Shown one piece after another: positions 12,200 to 21,316 of a stretch of DNA of 64,000 nt (position 1 is its first letter; every line of letters starts with the position of its first letter). Position numbers and translations under genes: made by a program. The notes beneath the pieces were generated by a model that worked only from the letters and a program-made list of their open reading frames with translations, was not told the DNA's origin and made no database searches. Origin of the DNA: Escarpia spicata (taxonomy: Eukaryota; Annelida; Polychaeta; Sabellida; Siboglinidae); NCBI GenBank assembly GCA_963995525.1, contig OZ023212.1, forward strand, positions 6,702,717 through 6,766,716, written 5' to 3'.

Positions 12200-13630
12200 G
12201 TTTCAACCATCTCGTCTTTGACTTGGTTACTCCTCATCTCCCGCAGCTTTCCTCTTTTTCTTTCCTATTTGCCTCTTAAAGAAGGTCCTTAGCCAGAGAC
12301 CAGTTGTCTAATTATTGAGATGGTTATTTTGAAAATCGCAACGGGTTTTTCTTTTTCAAATAGCATGTCTTTTCGTTTTTCGATAACGGAATTTTAATTT
12401 TTCCGATACCACGATATTATGTTGAACAGGACCATAACGTGGTTTTATTTTCCATATAACAAGGTTAAAATATGATTTTGCGTTGTCATAAAATTGGCAT
12501 TGAATTAAATGTGAAAGAGAGTGCAGCAGTGTAGATTGATGCTTGGGTATTTTGAGAGCCTCGAGTTTCCGTTGGAAGTTTTCGGAGAGCCTCAGCCCCC
12601 TGAATATTCACCACGTTCCGACGACAAGGACCATTGCATGTGTAACAGGGTTTTTCATAGGCATAACGGGTAGATAAAATGAGAACGGGTAAACTGGAAA
12701 AATTCTCCATCCTAGCCAAGGGTCTGCCTTACCAGACTTAATTGTAAGCTTGTTTAACGAGGTTTTATCTTGTTTACGGCAAACATGTACAAACCACCGG
12801 AGTATTTTCTGTCTGGCGACATATGCGATGGATTCAAGTCTAACAGCCGGAAGATAACGCATAAGCGTATCGTACTCTTAGCAAACGTGTATATTATTTG
12901 TGTCGCTAAAATAGATCTTGGTGGGTCTACTTGGTGCTTAAGTTTAGGGTGATATCGTAACTTAAAAAAATTATTCAACAATCAATGTATCTTTCTTATT
13001 CATAACGTGTCGTCATTCTGCGTAGAACTGTGTCATTCTGTACCGGTGTCGTGCCTAATCCCACGCATTGCCAAATTACTATATATATACAGACTAGTCA
13101 GTTAATAGAACATTGCCGAGTGCTGGAAACAACTAGGCAACTAGGCAACTCCTCATGTACCACAATGCGCATGCGTTTATTACACTGCACGTGCGTTAAG
13201 TTAGTCCCATTACCATTGCCATATTACTCTCGTCCATTACCATTTTATTACCGAGAGACGCAGCTAAAGTTGTGATAGTTGAGACAGCGTGTTATTTATA
13301 GAGACACTCAAAAAACAAAAAGAACCACGTGATTTTTGATATTGAATTTGTTGAATGACGATGCAATGATGTAATCTGGGACTGCTATCAATTTGGCAAT
13401 GCGATTAATTTGGCAATGCGAGTAATTTCGCATGACACCAGCCCTCGCCTCAGTTTCAGTGACAGCATTGCATAGATGGACTACAGTGTCGCCATCTAGT
13501 GGTATACGTCCGAAGACTTTCGCTGAAAGCGAACGGAACGTTACCATGTAAACTGTCAGCTAAATGTGAAACATTTAAAAAGAAAAAAGAATAACTAATT
13601 CAAACATCTAGTCTGATAAACCTCTTCACA
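12200..13630. other. Gene-poor interval
   Basis: No supported gene. Frames here lack recognisable motifs. Confidence 0.5.
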
Positions 13631-13639
13631 TATTTATGT

Positions 13640-14560
13640 TGTCTTTTTATTCCATCTGCGTCCCTACATTATCGTCCACACCAGCTGCTAGCTTGTTCTT
13701 TGCCTGGATGGTGAGTGCCCATGTTTCCGCGCCGTATGTCATCGCCGGAAGTACGCATGAGTTGAAGACTTGTCTCTTCAAGCAGGTTCGAAAGTTACCC
13801 TTGAAGAAGTCGCGGTGTGTGGCGAATACTGTTTAGCCGGCGGTGACTCTTCTTGGAATCTCCTTGCATTTAGTATACATCTTAGCCAGTGTTTTCAAGA
13901 TGGTATCTTCTCCTGTTTTTAATGTTTCAATGTTTACATGGTCGTTGCCTGATGTCTTCCCATTCTTCACATCTCTTAGCGCAGCTTCCACCGTCCATGG
14001 TGTTATCTCTGGTACCTCTTTTGGGTCAGTATGAATTATGGTATTATGTTCACTGTCGTATATTTCGGTGTATAATTACTCTATTCGTTCCAAGATTATA
14101 TCTATGTCTTATATTTTTTCACCCTGCTTGTCAAGAAGTGTAATCAGTCTGTCTCGGCCTAGTGCCTGTGTTGTTCTAGCTTTCTTCAGGCTCTTTGATG
14201 CCATAATCGTTTCTCGTATCATCTCTTGTTTGTATTTCCTGATGTCCTCCTTCGCTTTGTTTGTTGATTGTCTTGCATATTTCTACGTCGTTTCTTCATC
14301 AGTGCTCGTGTCAGTGACGATATTATTGTCTTTACATGCCTGTCGATTGCTTTGGCTACATTTGTTGCACTTAGTTGGATCATCTCAGTGATGTTTTCGC
14401 TCATGGTGTCGATGCCGTTTAGTTCTTGTAGTGTCTCGAATCGATTTCGCAGTTCGAGTTGGAATTCGATCTTGTTTGTTCCTATTTGTGTGGTATCTAC
14501 TCTTGGTAGTCATGCGTGTGAGAGACGCCGAGCAGGCAGTGTAAACACTCTACCATAGGA
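13640..14560 (-). pseudogene. RTE-like LINE reverse transcriptase remnant
   Basis: Read on the - strand, the region before the fingers appears first (about 14560-14080, with ALGRDRLITLLDKQGEKI). Next comes the pre-RT block with PWTVEAALRDV and DHVNIETLKTGEDTILKTLA (about 13880-14010), then directly a thumb/C-terminal piece with FNSCVLPAMTYGAETWALT (about 13690-13770). The palm with its catalytic aspartates is missing between about 13840 and 13880, so this copy has an internal deletion as well as several stops. It is a different lineage from the LINE at 1-2975. Confidence 0.82.
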
Positions 14561-14724
14561 CCAATAGATCCCATATAAATCTACATAACTCGATTGTCCA
14601 GGTTTTGCATTACATGTTGCAATTCATTATCGTCGCTTTATGCAATACAGCATCGATCCATTCGGGCCGCCAAAGATGAAGACTTGATTTAGACTTTAAA
14701 AAGATGACTGAAGACTTGACCTGA

Positions 14725-15000
14725 ATTTGTGTGAGGGATGTCAACTTCAACGGGAAATCAAATTATTGGGTTACATAGGAGAAAGAAAACGAACTAATAA
14801 TACCGCTGTATAAAGCAATAGTTAAGAGGTCTTATTTAGAATACAGTAAACAAGCGTGGAGACCATATTGCAAGAAGCATATACGTCTAAAGAATTTGGT
14901 TTGACAACACTAAAGACGAGAAGATTAAGAGAAGATCAGCTAGAACTCTTTAAAATATTGAATGATTATGAAAATATTGATAAATTTTTTCTCAGTTAAA
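14725..15000 (+). pseudogene. LINE RT C-terminal remnant abutting the Polinton insertion
   Basis: The frame fragments QLQREIK and LLGYIGERKRT (about 14740-14800) and FGLTTLKTRRLREDQLELF (14897-14955) match the C-terminal part of a CR1/Jockey-like RT. A related remnant at 30865-31215 has QLQREIKSLD in the same context. It ends about 50 bp before the Polinton target duplication at 15050. Confidence 0.7.
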
Positions 15001-15049
15001 AAGATGAATATCAACAGGTCAAGCACTGAACATCGCTACCGCACGCATG

Positions 15050-15055
15050 AGCCTT
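15050..15055. repeat. Polinton target-site duplication, left
   Basis: AGCCTT immediately precedes the first base of the left terminal repeat. The same six bases follow the right terminal repeat at 27723-27728. Six-bp duplications are characteristic of Polinton/Maverick integration. Confidence 0.95.
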
Positions 15056-15205
15056 AGTAGTATGTAAGGCCTTCTGGAGGGGTATCCAGTGGTGTTTTCT
15101 GGTCATTTTTGAGATATATTTGGGAGATTGAGACGTCCGCCCCCCCGAGTGAAGTGAGCAGTCACGTGACCGTATGTGTAACGAGAGGCGCCACCTGGCG
15201 GTTGT
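15056..15205. repeat. Polinton left terminal inverted repeat
   Basis: The first 150 or so bases match the reverse complement of 27555-27722 with scattered mismatches and small indels. Shared blocks include AGTAGTATGTAAGGCC, TTTGGGAGATTGA, CACGTCCGCCCCCCC-like and GTGACCGTATGTGT. The outermost 16 bases are identical in both ends. Confidence 0.93.
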
Positions 15206-15255
15206 GTCAGAGGTGAAATAGTAGGTGACGCCCCCTGACGGGGAGTGTAGAGAGG
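15183..15255. repeat. Subterminal module, left copy
   Basis: This segment contains GAGGCGCCACCTGGCGG, GTGAAATAGTAGGTGACG and CCCCCTGACGGGG, followed by TAGAGAGG. In reverse complement the same succession recurs twice in tandem at 24511-24661 near the other end of the element. The left copy overlaps the inner edge of the terminal repeat. Confidence 0.85.
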
Positions 15256-15350
15256 ACTAGCGTGTGATTAGTTGTGTATGAATGCGCGTGTATGGGAGGG
15301 GAGCGTAGAGAGACCTAGCGTGTGATTAGTGTGTATGAATGCGCGTGTAT
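15240..15350. repeat. Two tandem copies of about 57 bp next to the left end
   Basis: TAGAGAGGACTAGCGTGTGA at about 15248 recurs as TAGAGAGACCTAGCGTGTGA at about 15305. Each is followed by TTAGT(TGT)GTATGAATGCG and CGTGTATG. Confidence 0.9.
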
Positions 15351-15469
15351 GAAAGAACTAGCGAAACACAAGAGTATACGAGTGCACACGAATTTTATTG
15401 ACGAAAGATACAAGCGTATATACGTATAACATGAAACCGTGTTTTATTAAGCGAAGCGTACGAACATCA

Positions 15470-15635
15470 AGACTTGCGGGTGAGTGAACACCGCGACAGA
15501 GGTCGTGAGCTTAGTGGTCAATACGACCACGCCAGTGGCTCGTGGGATGACGATGGTACGACTTACGGGTGAGCGAACACCGCGCCAGAGGCCGTGAGCT
15601 TACGGGTGTGTGACCACCGCGCCATAGGCTCGAAA
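15470..15635. repeat. Three degenerate GC-rich repeats left of the protease
   Basis: ACTTGCGGGTGAGTGAACAC recurs with changes as ACTTACGGGTGAGCGAACAC and CTTACGGGTGTGTGACCAC. Each is followed by CGCG(A/C)CA(G/T)AGG and CGTGAGCTTA-like sequence. The function is unknown. The position fits a 3' region or a subterminal binding array. Confidence 0.85.
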
Positions 15636-15675
15636 CATATAATGACGATGATACCTGTTCGTTAATGAAACACGG

Positions 15676-16128
15676 TTATCGCAGTTGTTTAAGCCAATCG
15701 AATACGCGGCAATCGTTTGCTACCAGATCAGTGCCGAAACCGTTTACGAAATCCTTCATGACAAGTCCACGACAGCGAAACATGAGATAAGCAACACAGT
15801 ATTGTCCGCAAACGTTAGACACGGGACTCTGCAGTCTCTTAGAATTATGAGTCCACGTTAAACAATGTTTATTCAAGAAGCGGCGAAACTCGACGTGCCG
15901 TGGCGGCAAGCCGTAAGAGCAGAAGTATTCGCCGCGACCGTTGGCGTCTACGTAGATCGCTATCCAATGTTCTCCGGGTTTACCCGCGTCGTGCGTGTTG
16001 CACACGAAGGCGACGGGGTAAGCGTTTATCCGGAGATCGAGGAGCACGTCTTTGGGTAATATCCCACGGATGATGGCACGGACGTGCGTATCGAGGGTGA
16101 GTAGGCGAACGAGCTGCATGGTTTTCAT
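15676..16128 (-). CDS. Adenain-type cysteine protease (Polinton maturation protease)
   Basis: This is an open 150-residue frame. It matches the adenovirus protease/ULP1 fold family, which cleaves capsid precursors. Visible landmarks are His54 in GEHWIAIYVD, Gln100 (oxyanion position) and Cys107 in NVCGQYCVAYL. The acidic third member of the triad normally sits at the start of the (D/E)SxG segment. Here that segment reads YFCSYGLPP, with Cys70 where an acid is expected, so activity is doubtful. The start codon overlaps the stop of the major capsid gene by one base (TGATG at 16126-16130). It is the last gene of the - strand capsid block. Family call is firm; loss of the acid residue is inference from family knowledge. 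Confidence 0.92.
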   Translation of the reverse strand: MKTMQLVRLLTLDTHVRAIIRGILPKDVLLDLRINAYPVAFVCNTHDAGKPGEHWIAIYVDANGRGEYFCSYGLPPRHVEFRRFLNKHCLTWTHNSKRLQSPVSNVCGQYCVAYLMFRCRGLVMKDFVNGFGTDLVANDCRVFDWLKQLR

Positions 16129-17473
16129 CAGTTGTCGTAGATGACGTTACGACTTCTGTCGATCTCCAGCACCTTCTCGAACTCGGCGTAAGCGACGACG
16201 TCCATAGTGGTTGTCAGCGCGTCGCGGAAATGAACCTCGATGCGCACGTTGCCCTTTTGTACCAGATGGAAGCAGCAGTCGTCGCACGCATCGGGGGTGA
16301 GGTCCACGGCGAAGAAGGTGTAGCCGTGTCGGAAGTCGAAGCGAGACAAGCCGTTGCCTTCGTCCTGCCACGCCTTACCCGTCGAGGTGAACAGGTTATG
16401 GTAGCAACTGACAAAGAGGTCGTCGTCGAAGTTGGGCTGGAAAGGTTTGGCGGGTATCTGTCGTCCGTCGACGTACACGGCGAAGAAGTTGGTGCGGTTG
16501 TTTTTAGCGTGAAAGGGATTTCTGTCATAGCGTCCGTTGTAGGCGTCGTTATTGATGCAGCACAGCACGAGACGTTTCCGAAGAGTGCCAAGAAAGAGTT
16601 TCTCGTGCGTGTGTAAGCGGGTACCTGTGGGAATAGAGTAGACCTTGCATTCGGCGGGTCGCAGCGGATATTTGGCGGTGGCTTTTTCGAGGGTTTTGAT
16701 GTGTGCCATCTGCACGCTCGGATTCAGGGTGACTTTCTTGACGAACAGTGTAGCGTTGACGATCTATATCTTGTAGCCGGGGTTGGCTCCGCCGGCCATG
16801 AGCGCGAACGCATCCTTGCTGCGCACCAGACGTACCTTGACCTCGACGCCGTTGATGAGGAGTTTATACTGAAGGAAGAGGTCGACGTGGAGACGACCCA
16901 TCATGTCGACCACGCGACTCCGGGCGATCATGTTGCGTCTGGCGACGAACCCCGCGTTGGCTGCTGGATCGGCGGCGTTAATGACTACGGCGTCTATACG
17001 ATTGGCCATGTCCTTGTACCACATCTGACTCGTCAGTTGCGTCTCCTTGGCATCGTCGCCGTAAGTGAGCAGCGTCTCTATGTAGACGCGGTACGGGTAC
17101 GTGTTGGTCGAGGGAGTCACGAGCGTTCCGTTCAGGTAGACGTCGACCTGACTGAACAGCGAATGGAGCCAGTTATTCACAGGACCGACGGGATCGGCGG
17201 CGTCGAGATCGCTTCCGTCGGCACGCGTCACCTTCGCCTGAACGTGTAGTGTCGTGTCGTGTCGACGAGATCCAGGTAATCGTCTCCCGATCCGGGTACG
17301 ACGAATTCGATCGGTCCTCCCGAGTCGAGCGAGGACATCGGTTGGTAGTGGACCGTGTGACTGTCGGTGACGCCGGTCTGAGTCGGAGGCACGGTGAAGA
17401 GATCGAGTTCGCTCTTGAGTCCCTCACACGATAGTTTATGAACGAACGTCATCGTCGAATATGTCGGGTTCAC
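16128..17473 (-). pseudogene. Major capsid protein (double jelly-roll), broken
   Basis: Three pieces in order make up about 448 codons. The N-terminal part (17473-17228) begins MNPTYSTMTFVHKLSCEG. The middle (17231-16764) has NNWLHSLFSQVDVYLNG. The C-terminal part (16763-16128) has RTNFFAVYVDGRQIPAKPF. These features match the Polinton major capsid family that is often annotated in invertebrate genomes as F54H12.2-like protein. Two lesions are visible. A 5-bp tandem duplication of CGACA-type sequence at about 17247-17262 shifts the frame. An in-frame TAG at 16764-16766 falls in the second half, with similarity continuing directly after it. The start overlaps the end of the upstream pX-like gene by 38 bp. 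The product would assemble the icosahedral shell; this copy cannot make it whole. Confidence 0.88.
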
Positions 17474-17855
17474 GACGTGCCGTCGGCTTCTGCTGCTTCC
17501 TCTGACGTCTCGCGGCTGTACTGACTCGTTTCGCAGCGGGTGCGCTTCCTATACGCTTACGCGGTTGCACGCCAGGGGTCAAGAGGTCGCTCATCATGTC
17601 TCTACCGGCAGCGGTGACGCGACGTTTGGCGGCCGTTCTGATGTTCTGTCCCGACAGGACGTCGTCGGCTATGCGTGCGCCGGTCGACACCACTCTCTTT
17701 CCCAACGCCACGGCACCTCTCTTGACGAGCGGCATGACGCTACGCAGTAGACCTCCGAATAGACTTCCCAGTCCGTGTCCTAGTTGGTATCGGGCGCCCG
17801 CGAAATAAGGAAGCGCACCGCCCGCTTGACGAGCGTAGTAGTCGTTGTAATTCAT
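17436..17855 (-). CDS. Basic pX/pVI-like minor virion protein of Polintons
   Basis: This is an intact 139-residue frame. The N-terminus MNYNDYYARQAGGALPYF is followed by a glycine-rich amphipathic stretch (GLGSLFGGLLRSVMPLVKRG, about 28-47). A strongly basic Ala/Arg/Lys C-terminal half contains QPRKRIGSAPAAKR and ends in an acidic DIFDDDVRS. Small basic proteins of this kind sit next to the major capsid gene in Polintons and adintoviruses and have been likened to adenovirus core or membrane-lytic proteins. That role is inference. It is placed between the penton and major capsid genes and overlaps the latter. Confidence 0.7.
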   Translation of the reverse strand: MNYNDYYARQAGGALPYFAGARYQLGHGLGSLFGGLLRSVMPLVKRGAVALGKRVVSTGARIADDVLSGQNIRTAAKRRVTAAGRDMMSDLLTPGVQPRKRIGSAPAAKRVSTAARRQRKQQKPTARREPDIFDDDVRS

Positions 17856-17859
17856 CCCT

Positions 17860-18586
17860 CTAGAAAAGTTCCTTCCGTCGCCGTTGGAAATGAAGTGTCA
17901 CCGTCACCTTACCGACCTCGAATGGCACGCGTTGTCCGGTGTCGTCTCTTATATCTATCTCGATCGTGCCAAACTCTTTGTAGAGCACGGGTACGTAGTG
18001 ATTCTTGTCGAAGGTCTTCGACACGATGTCGCCATGGCGACTGCTCACCGGAACGATGCGCAGCAGTGGTACGAGACTGTCACCGACAACTCGCGGTTCC
18101 ACGACATCCTTCTAGATGTAGAGCGATTCGAGCCCTCGTTCCATGTTGACCACGGTGTCGCCTTCCGTGATATATACCTTGAACTCGGGAGCCGCGGGAT
18201 CCTTCGGGAGAGCCGCCAGCGTAGAGGTGCGAAAGCCGGGAACAGTGGTCAGCATAGCGGCGTGGATGTGCTATGTGCACCGTTATCTTACGCGTGATGA
18301 TGCTGTAGCTCAATTTCACCCGTCCCTCCCCCACCACGCGACGTAGAGCGGCGTTAATGGCGAGGATCAGTGACCACGGATCTTTATAGTGTCCGGTCCC
18401 GATTCGGGTAGTCTTCGTGTGCACAGGCCACGGGTTCCCCTCCTTCTTCTCTTCGTCTATCGATAGCGTTACAGCGAACCCCGCTCGTCGTCTACGACGT
18501 TGTACCAACTGGGTCAGCGTGTTATCGGGGTGCGTGTGCATGGAAGCATTGCTGTGCAACGTGAGATAGAAATCACTCGTCGCCAT
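17860..18586 (-). pseudogene. Minor capsid (penton-like) protein, broken
   Basis: The start is MATSDFYLTLHSNASMHTHP at 18586, the typical opening of the Polinton penton-like jelly-roll protein. The C-terminal end (18102-17860) carries VPLLRIVPV, DKNHYVPVLYKEF and EIDIRDDTGQ, also typical of the family. Between them the frame is lost near 18270 (after TVHIAHPR). It resumes in another frame with GFRTSTLAALPKD, and an in-frame TAG lies at 18112-18114. The region directly after residue 28 (VQRRRRRAGFAVTL) also looks shortened. The product would form the capsid vertices. It is adjacent to and on the same strand as the other capsid genes. Confidence 0.78.
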
Positions 18587-18824
18587 GTTGTTTCAACGTC
18601 GGACTGGGTAGCAGGTAACCCAACGAACTGCTTAACAGGGCCGTCCACAGAGTCGGATTCGCGTGGTGCCCGAACGACAGGTTGTAGATGCTGACCAAGA
18701 TGACCGTGTACCAGACGACGACCTGACACAGAAAGACGATCTCCTCTTTGGGACACGCGGTGCCGAATATGTGCCACGGAGTCCTCTCTTTCTGTCTCGT
18801 CTGCCATGAGTGGACGACTGACAT
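18573..18824 (-). CDS. Small conserved Polinton membrane protein (unknown role)
   Basis: The frame from 18824 (ATG; an upstream ATG at 18872 is also open) encodes about 83 residues, starting MSVVHSWQTRQKERTPWHIF. A hydrophobic segment EIVFLCQVVVWYTVILVSIY is likely a transmembrane helix. A second weaker hydrophobic stretch is LWTALLSSSLGYLLP. Small proteins with this layout sit between integrase and penton genes in other Polintons, from my knowledge of the family. No function is known to me. The frame is intact and overlaps the penton start by 14 bp. Confidence 0.55.
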   Translation of the reverse strand: MSVVHSWQTRQKERTPWHIFGTACPKEEIVFLCQVVVWYTVILVSIYNLSFGHHANPTLWTALLSSSLGYLLPSPTLKQHGDE

Positions 18825-18840
18825 CGCGACGGACGCGCGA

Positions 18841-19923
18841 CTAGTCTTTATAGCCGACGAGGGCGTTGGCATCGATCCAGCTGTTGAATTTCGAAGGGTA
18901 TCCGAACCATTTCACCAACACCTCCCGTCGCCTGCCTACCTTGCGGCGCTGCACTATCGATTCCACGAGGTACAGTTTATCGGCCGGAACCGTCACCTTC
19001 TGCAACTCCGGTTCGTAGAAGGTACCGTCCAGTATCTCTCCGAGATCGTCCGTTAGACGATAGACGGGCGGATCGGACGGATGCACCTCGCGTATCGTGA
19101 ATAGTTCCTCTGTCCTATTCACCATGTAACCTTTGTTGAACCGTCTCTTGACCTTGCTGATACGTACGCTATCCCCCACGTGGTACTTCGGCACGCCCTT
19201 ACCGTGATGACCACCGTACAGGCGCTGCCACACCTCTTCCTGATTAGTCGCATCCACCTGCGACGGAGGCATCCCGATGCTGCGGTGGGGCGTGTCGTTG
19301 TACGTCCGCACCAGATCCGGAAGGATATCGATGTATTGCCACGTTTCTTTGTGTGTCAGATATCGCCACATCCGCGACTTTAGTGTGCGATTGAAGCGTT
19401 CCACGATGCTCGCCTTGGTCTCCTCGTTGTAGGTGCAGAAGTGTTGGATGCCGTACCTGTCCAATACACGCCGAACGCTACGGTTATATAATTCCAGACC
19501 TCTATCGGTCTGCAACGACAGCGGCCGAACGTCGACGAAGAGACCGTCCAGCGCCTTCGACATAGACGTCGCCGACTTGGTCTTCAGCGGAACGCATCGG
19601 GCGACTTTCGAGAAGACGTCGATCACCGTGAGTAAGAACGTCGTACCGTCGTTTTCTTTTTTCAGACTGGACACGTCGACGAGATCGGCTTGCCACTGTT
19701 GATCCCGGCCTCCGACGACCGTGCGTCGTCGCTTAAAACGAACTCTGACCGGTTTGTGTAGAGTATAGGCGTCCTGTTCCGATAGCCGTTGTTCGATGAT
19801 CTTTCTCGGCACGCGCGGTATGTCTCGGAAGTCGACTCGTCGCAAAGACGCGATTCCCCCGTAACTCCCAACCTTGGCGGGATCGAAGTAGACGTCCTCG
19901 AGCTGTTTACGACGGCGCACCAT
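18841..19923 (-). CDS. Retroviral-type DDE integrase with C-terminal chromodomain
   Basis: This frame is intact. The longest open frame reaches 20046, but I prefer the ATG at 19923 (MVRRRKQLEDVYFDP). The resulting 360 residues begin where family members begin, and a TATA-like CATAAAAG (20036-20043) sits too close to the upstream ATG. Using this start, the catalytic triad is Asp80 (QADLVD), Asp140 (LQTDRGLE) and Glu175 (SIVERFNR), with 34 residues between the last two. The C-terminus (about 319-360) is a chromodomain with VESIVQRR and VLVKWFGYPSKFNSW. The enzyme inserts the linear element into host DNA with 6-bp duplications, as seen at the element ends. No disabling change is visible, so this may still be a functional protein. 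Confidence 0.96.
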   Translation of the reverse strand: MVRRRKQLEDVYFDPAKVGSYGGIASLRRVDFRDIPRVPRKIIEQRLSEQDAYTLHKPVRVRFKRRRTVVGGRDQQWQADLVDVSSLKKENDGTTFLLTVIDVFSKVARCVPLKTKSATSMSKALDGLFVDVRPLSLQTDRGLELYNRSVRRVLDRYGIQHFCTYNEETKASIVERFNRTLKSRMWRYLTHKETWQYIDILPDLVRTYNDTPHRSIGMPPSQVDATNQEEVWQRLYGGHHGKGVPKYHVGDSVRISKVKRRFNKGYMVNRTEELFTIREVHPSDPPVYRLTDDLGEILDGTFYEPELQKVTVPADKLYLVESIVQRRKVGRRREVLVKWFGYPSKFNSWIDANALVGYKD

Positions 19924-20035
19924 GATGACGTACGTAAGATATAATCGATGGTAATCCCGCACACGATGTGAAGTCCGGTGTAAGCGACACCGGTAAACAG
20001 ACGACATTATGTCGGTGAATCGAGACGGTGCGCCT

Positions 20036-20043
20036 CTTTTATG
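20036..20043 (-). promoter_or_regulatory. TATA-like box upstream of integrase
   Basis: CATAAAAG on the - strand, about 113 bp upstream of the preferred integrase ATG at 19923. Transcription starting 25-30 bp downstream would exclude the ATG at 20046. Confidence 0.35.
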
Positions 20044-20230
20044 CAAGACGCTCCCATGTCTTGCTACCCGACGACGGTGGCGTAGGTAGAGTGGACGGGC
20101 TCATTCGAGGTCGCCTCCGCGTGAGGGTGTCCACTGCAGCGTTCGACGCGCTCTACCGAGCGGTCGTGTGGCCACCGCCGCTACGGCACTCTTCCTTTGT
20201 TCCTGTTGAATGGCCAGTCTCCTGACCTCG

Positions 20231-20258
20231 TTACCCACCAACTCCATGGGCAGTATTG

Positions 20259-20294
<36 letters not shown>

Positions 20295-20557
20295 GCCACC
20301 GGAGACGTGTCCTTGTTGACCGTCATCACGCGCACCGGTTCGCGCGTGCATCGATCGGCCAACGCGTTATAGCGTTGCAACACTTGATTATACATGACGA
20401 CCTTGTCGCCGTCGTTGAGATCTTGTCTGTCGAGTATGACTTTCATCTCGTCGTCGAGCACCTGTACTTTGTGTCCTAGGGTATCCGTCGGTGCTGATGC
20501 GCGTAGATTGTCCAACAGTCGCGGATCTACCAAGGCCATCTTCTGTGCGGGTTCCAT
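20231..20557 (-). CDS. Small Polinton protein with poly-alanine tract, C-terminus altered
   Basis: A 108-residue frame begins MEPAQKMALVDPRLLDNLR. A predicted helical region follows (DEMKVILDRQDLNDGDKVVM, about 36-55) with the YNQVLQRYNAL motif, then an alanine run encoded by a (GCC)n microsatellite (20264-20290). After the run the frame soon ends at VGG. A different frame stays open for a further 45 or so codons (MELVGNEVRRLAIQQEQRK), so slippage in the (GCC)n tract may have shifted the natural C-terminus. Proteins with the MALVDxRLL opening recur in Polintons. The function is unknown to me. Confidence 0.55.
20264..20290. repeat. (CCG)n trinucleotide run
   Basis: About nine CCG/GCC units encode poly-alanine in the gene on the - strand. 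They are a likely slippage site. Confidence 0.95.
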
Positions 20558-20563
20558 CGTCGT

Positions 20564-20868
20564 CTACTTGAGTAGCATCTCTTTTAGCAAGGGTAGAAAG
20601 ACCGCACCGGCCAAAGGTGCTAGCAGCGCCGACAGGAAACCGCCGGTCTGTCCCTCGCCGACCTGGTTACCCGGTAGCAAGATGCGACGTCTCCTCGCCG
20701 CCGGTACGCCTCTCTGTGCCAAAGTGCGCAGGTTTGTTTTGTACCCACTCAGAGCACGTCTTTGTGCGTCGGTCTAGGGAATGTTCTTCTTCAATATGTT
20801 GTAGGCACACTCGGCTAGTGCGCACAACAGATCGTGGCGTCTCTGAACGCTTCCTGTACAAACTACAG
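20564..20868 (-). pseudogene. Small conserved Polinton protein with in-frame stop
   Basis: On the - strand an open reading of about 100 codons runs from near 20868 to the TAG at 20564-20566, interrupted by one in-frame TAG at 20774-20776. Before the stop it reads LLCALAECAYNILKKNIP. After it reads TDAQRRALSGYKTNLRTLAQ, RGVPAARRRRILL and a hydrophobic C-terminus LSALLAPLAGAVFLPLL. This order of an AEC-type helix, a basic YKxxLRxL segment, and a glycine/hydrophobic tail recurs in a small protein next to the ATPase in other Polintons. No clear ATG is left at the 5' side. I do not know the function. Confidence 0.5.
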
Positions 20869-21316
20869 GCGTCCCGGATACATCTGTCGCGCCAAGTGTC
20901 CTATCTGTGACGCGTCGCGTGGATTCTTGAAGACCATCATGTAGTGCGCGTTCAGACTGATCGTGCGACTCTCCTTGTTCTTCGGAAACAGGTTCTGCAC
21001 GAGATACAGTATGGACGTGTTCTGGTGATGACTCTTTTTTGTGAACAAGGTCGTGACCCGCCATCAGATCGTCGATGACCACGAGGTTACGCGTCGACGC
21101 GTCGAACGCGCCGCTCGGCAAGCCTTCTTCGAAGCGTACCAGGTCGTCGTCGACGTAGGCGCTCTGCCATACGCCGTAACACCACGTGATCTTCTCTTGA
21201 GGCGGATCGATCATCGTTGCGGCGTGCCGTAGCAGACGCATCAAGAACGTGCTCTTACCGCATCCCGTCGGACCCGCGACGATGCAGGTGAAGGGATGTT
21301 TCCATCGCGTGTCCAT
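20863..21316 (-). pseudogene. Genome-packaging ATPase (FtsK/HerA-type, A32-like), frameshifted
   Basis: The start is at 21316 (MDTRWKHPFTCIVAGPTGCG). Walker A is GPTGCGKST (residues 15-23) and Walker B is NLVVIDDLM (about 77-85). Near 21040 the frame shifts, and the homologous sequence continues in another frame (21048-20863) with the sensor/arginine region SILYLVQNLFPKNKESRTIS and NPRDASQIGHLARQMYPG. That part runs into a TAG near 20860, after which FVQEAF would be the next conserved block. The usual C-terminal end of the family is missing or scrambled. The enzyme would drive DNA into the capsid; this copy is inactive. Confidence 0.9.

Noticed and set aside
16701..17249. 182-codon + strand frame over the capsid gene
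   Set aside because: It is antisense to the well-supported capsid gene and has no recognisable features.
18841..19923. Integrase as part of an LTR retrotransposon
   Set aside because: No gag, RT or RNase H lies beside it and there are no LTRs. The surrounding capsid, ATPase and polymerase genes and the 6-bp duplication with inverted ends identify a Polinton.
20210..20479. Arginine-rich + strand frame
   Set aside because: It is the antisense reading of the (GCC)n poly-alanine tract.
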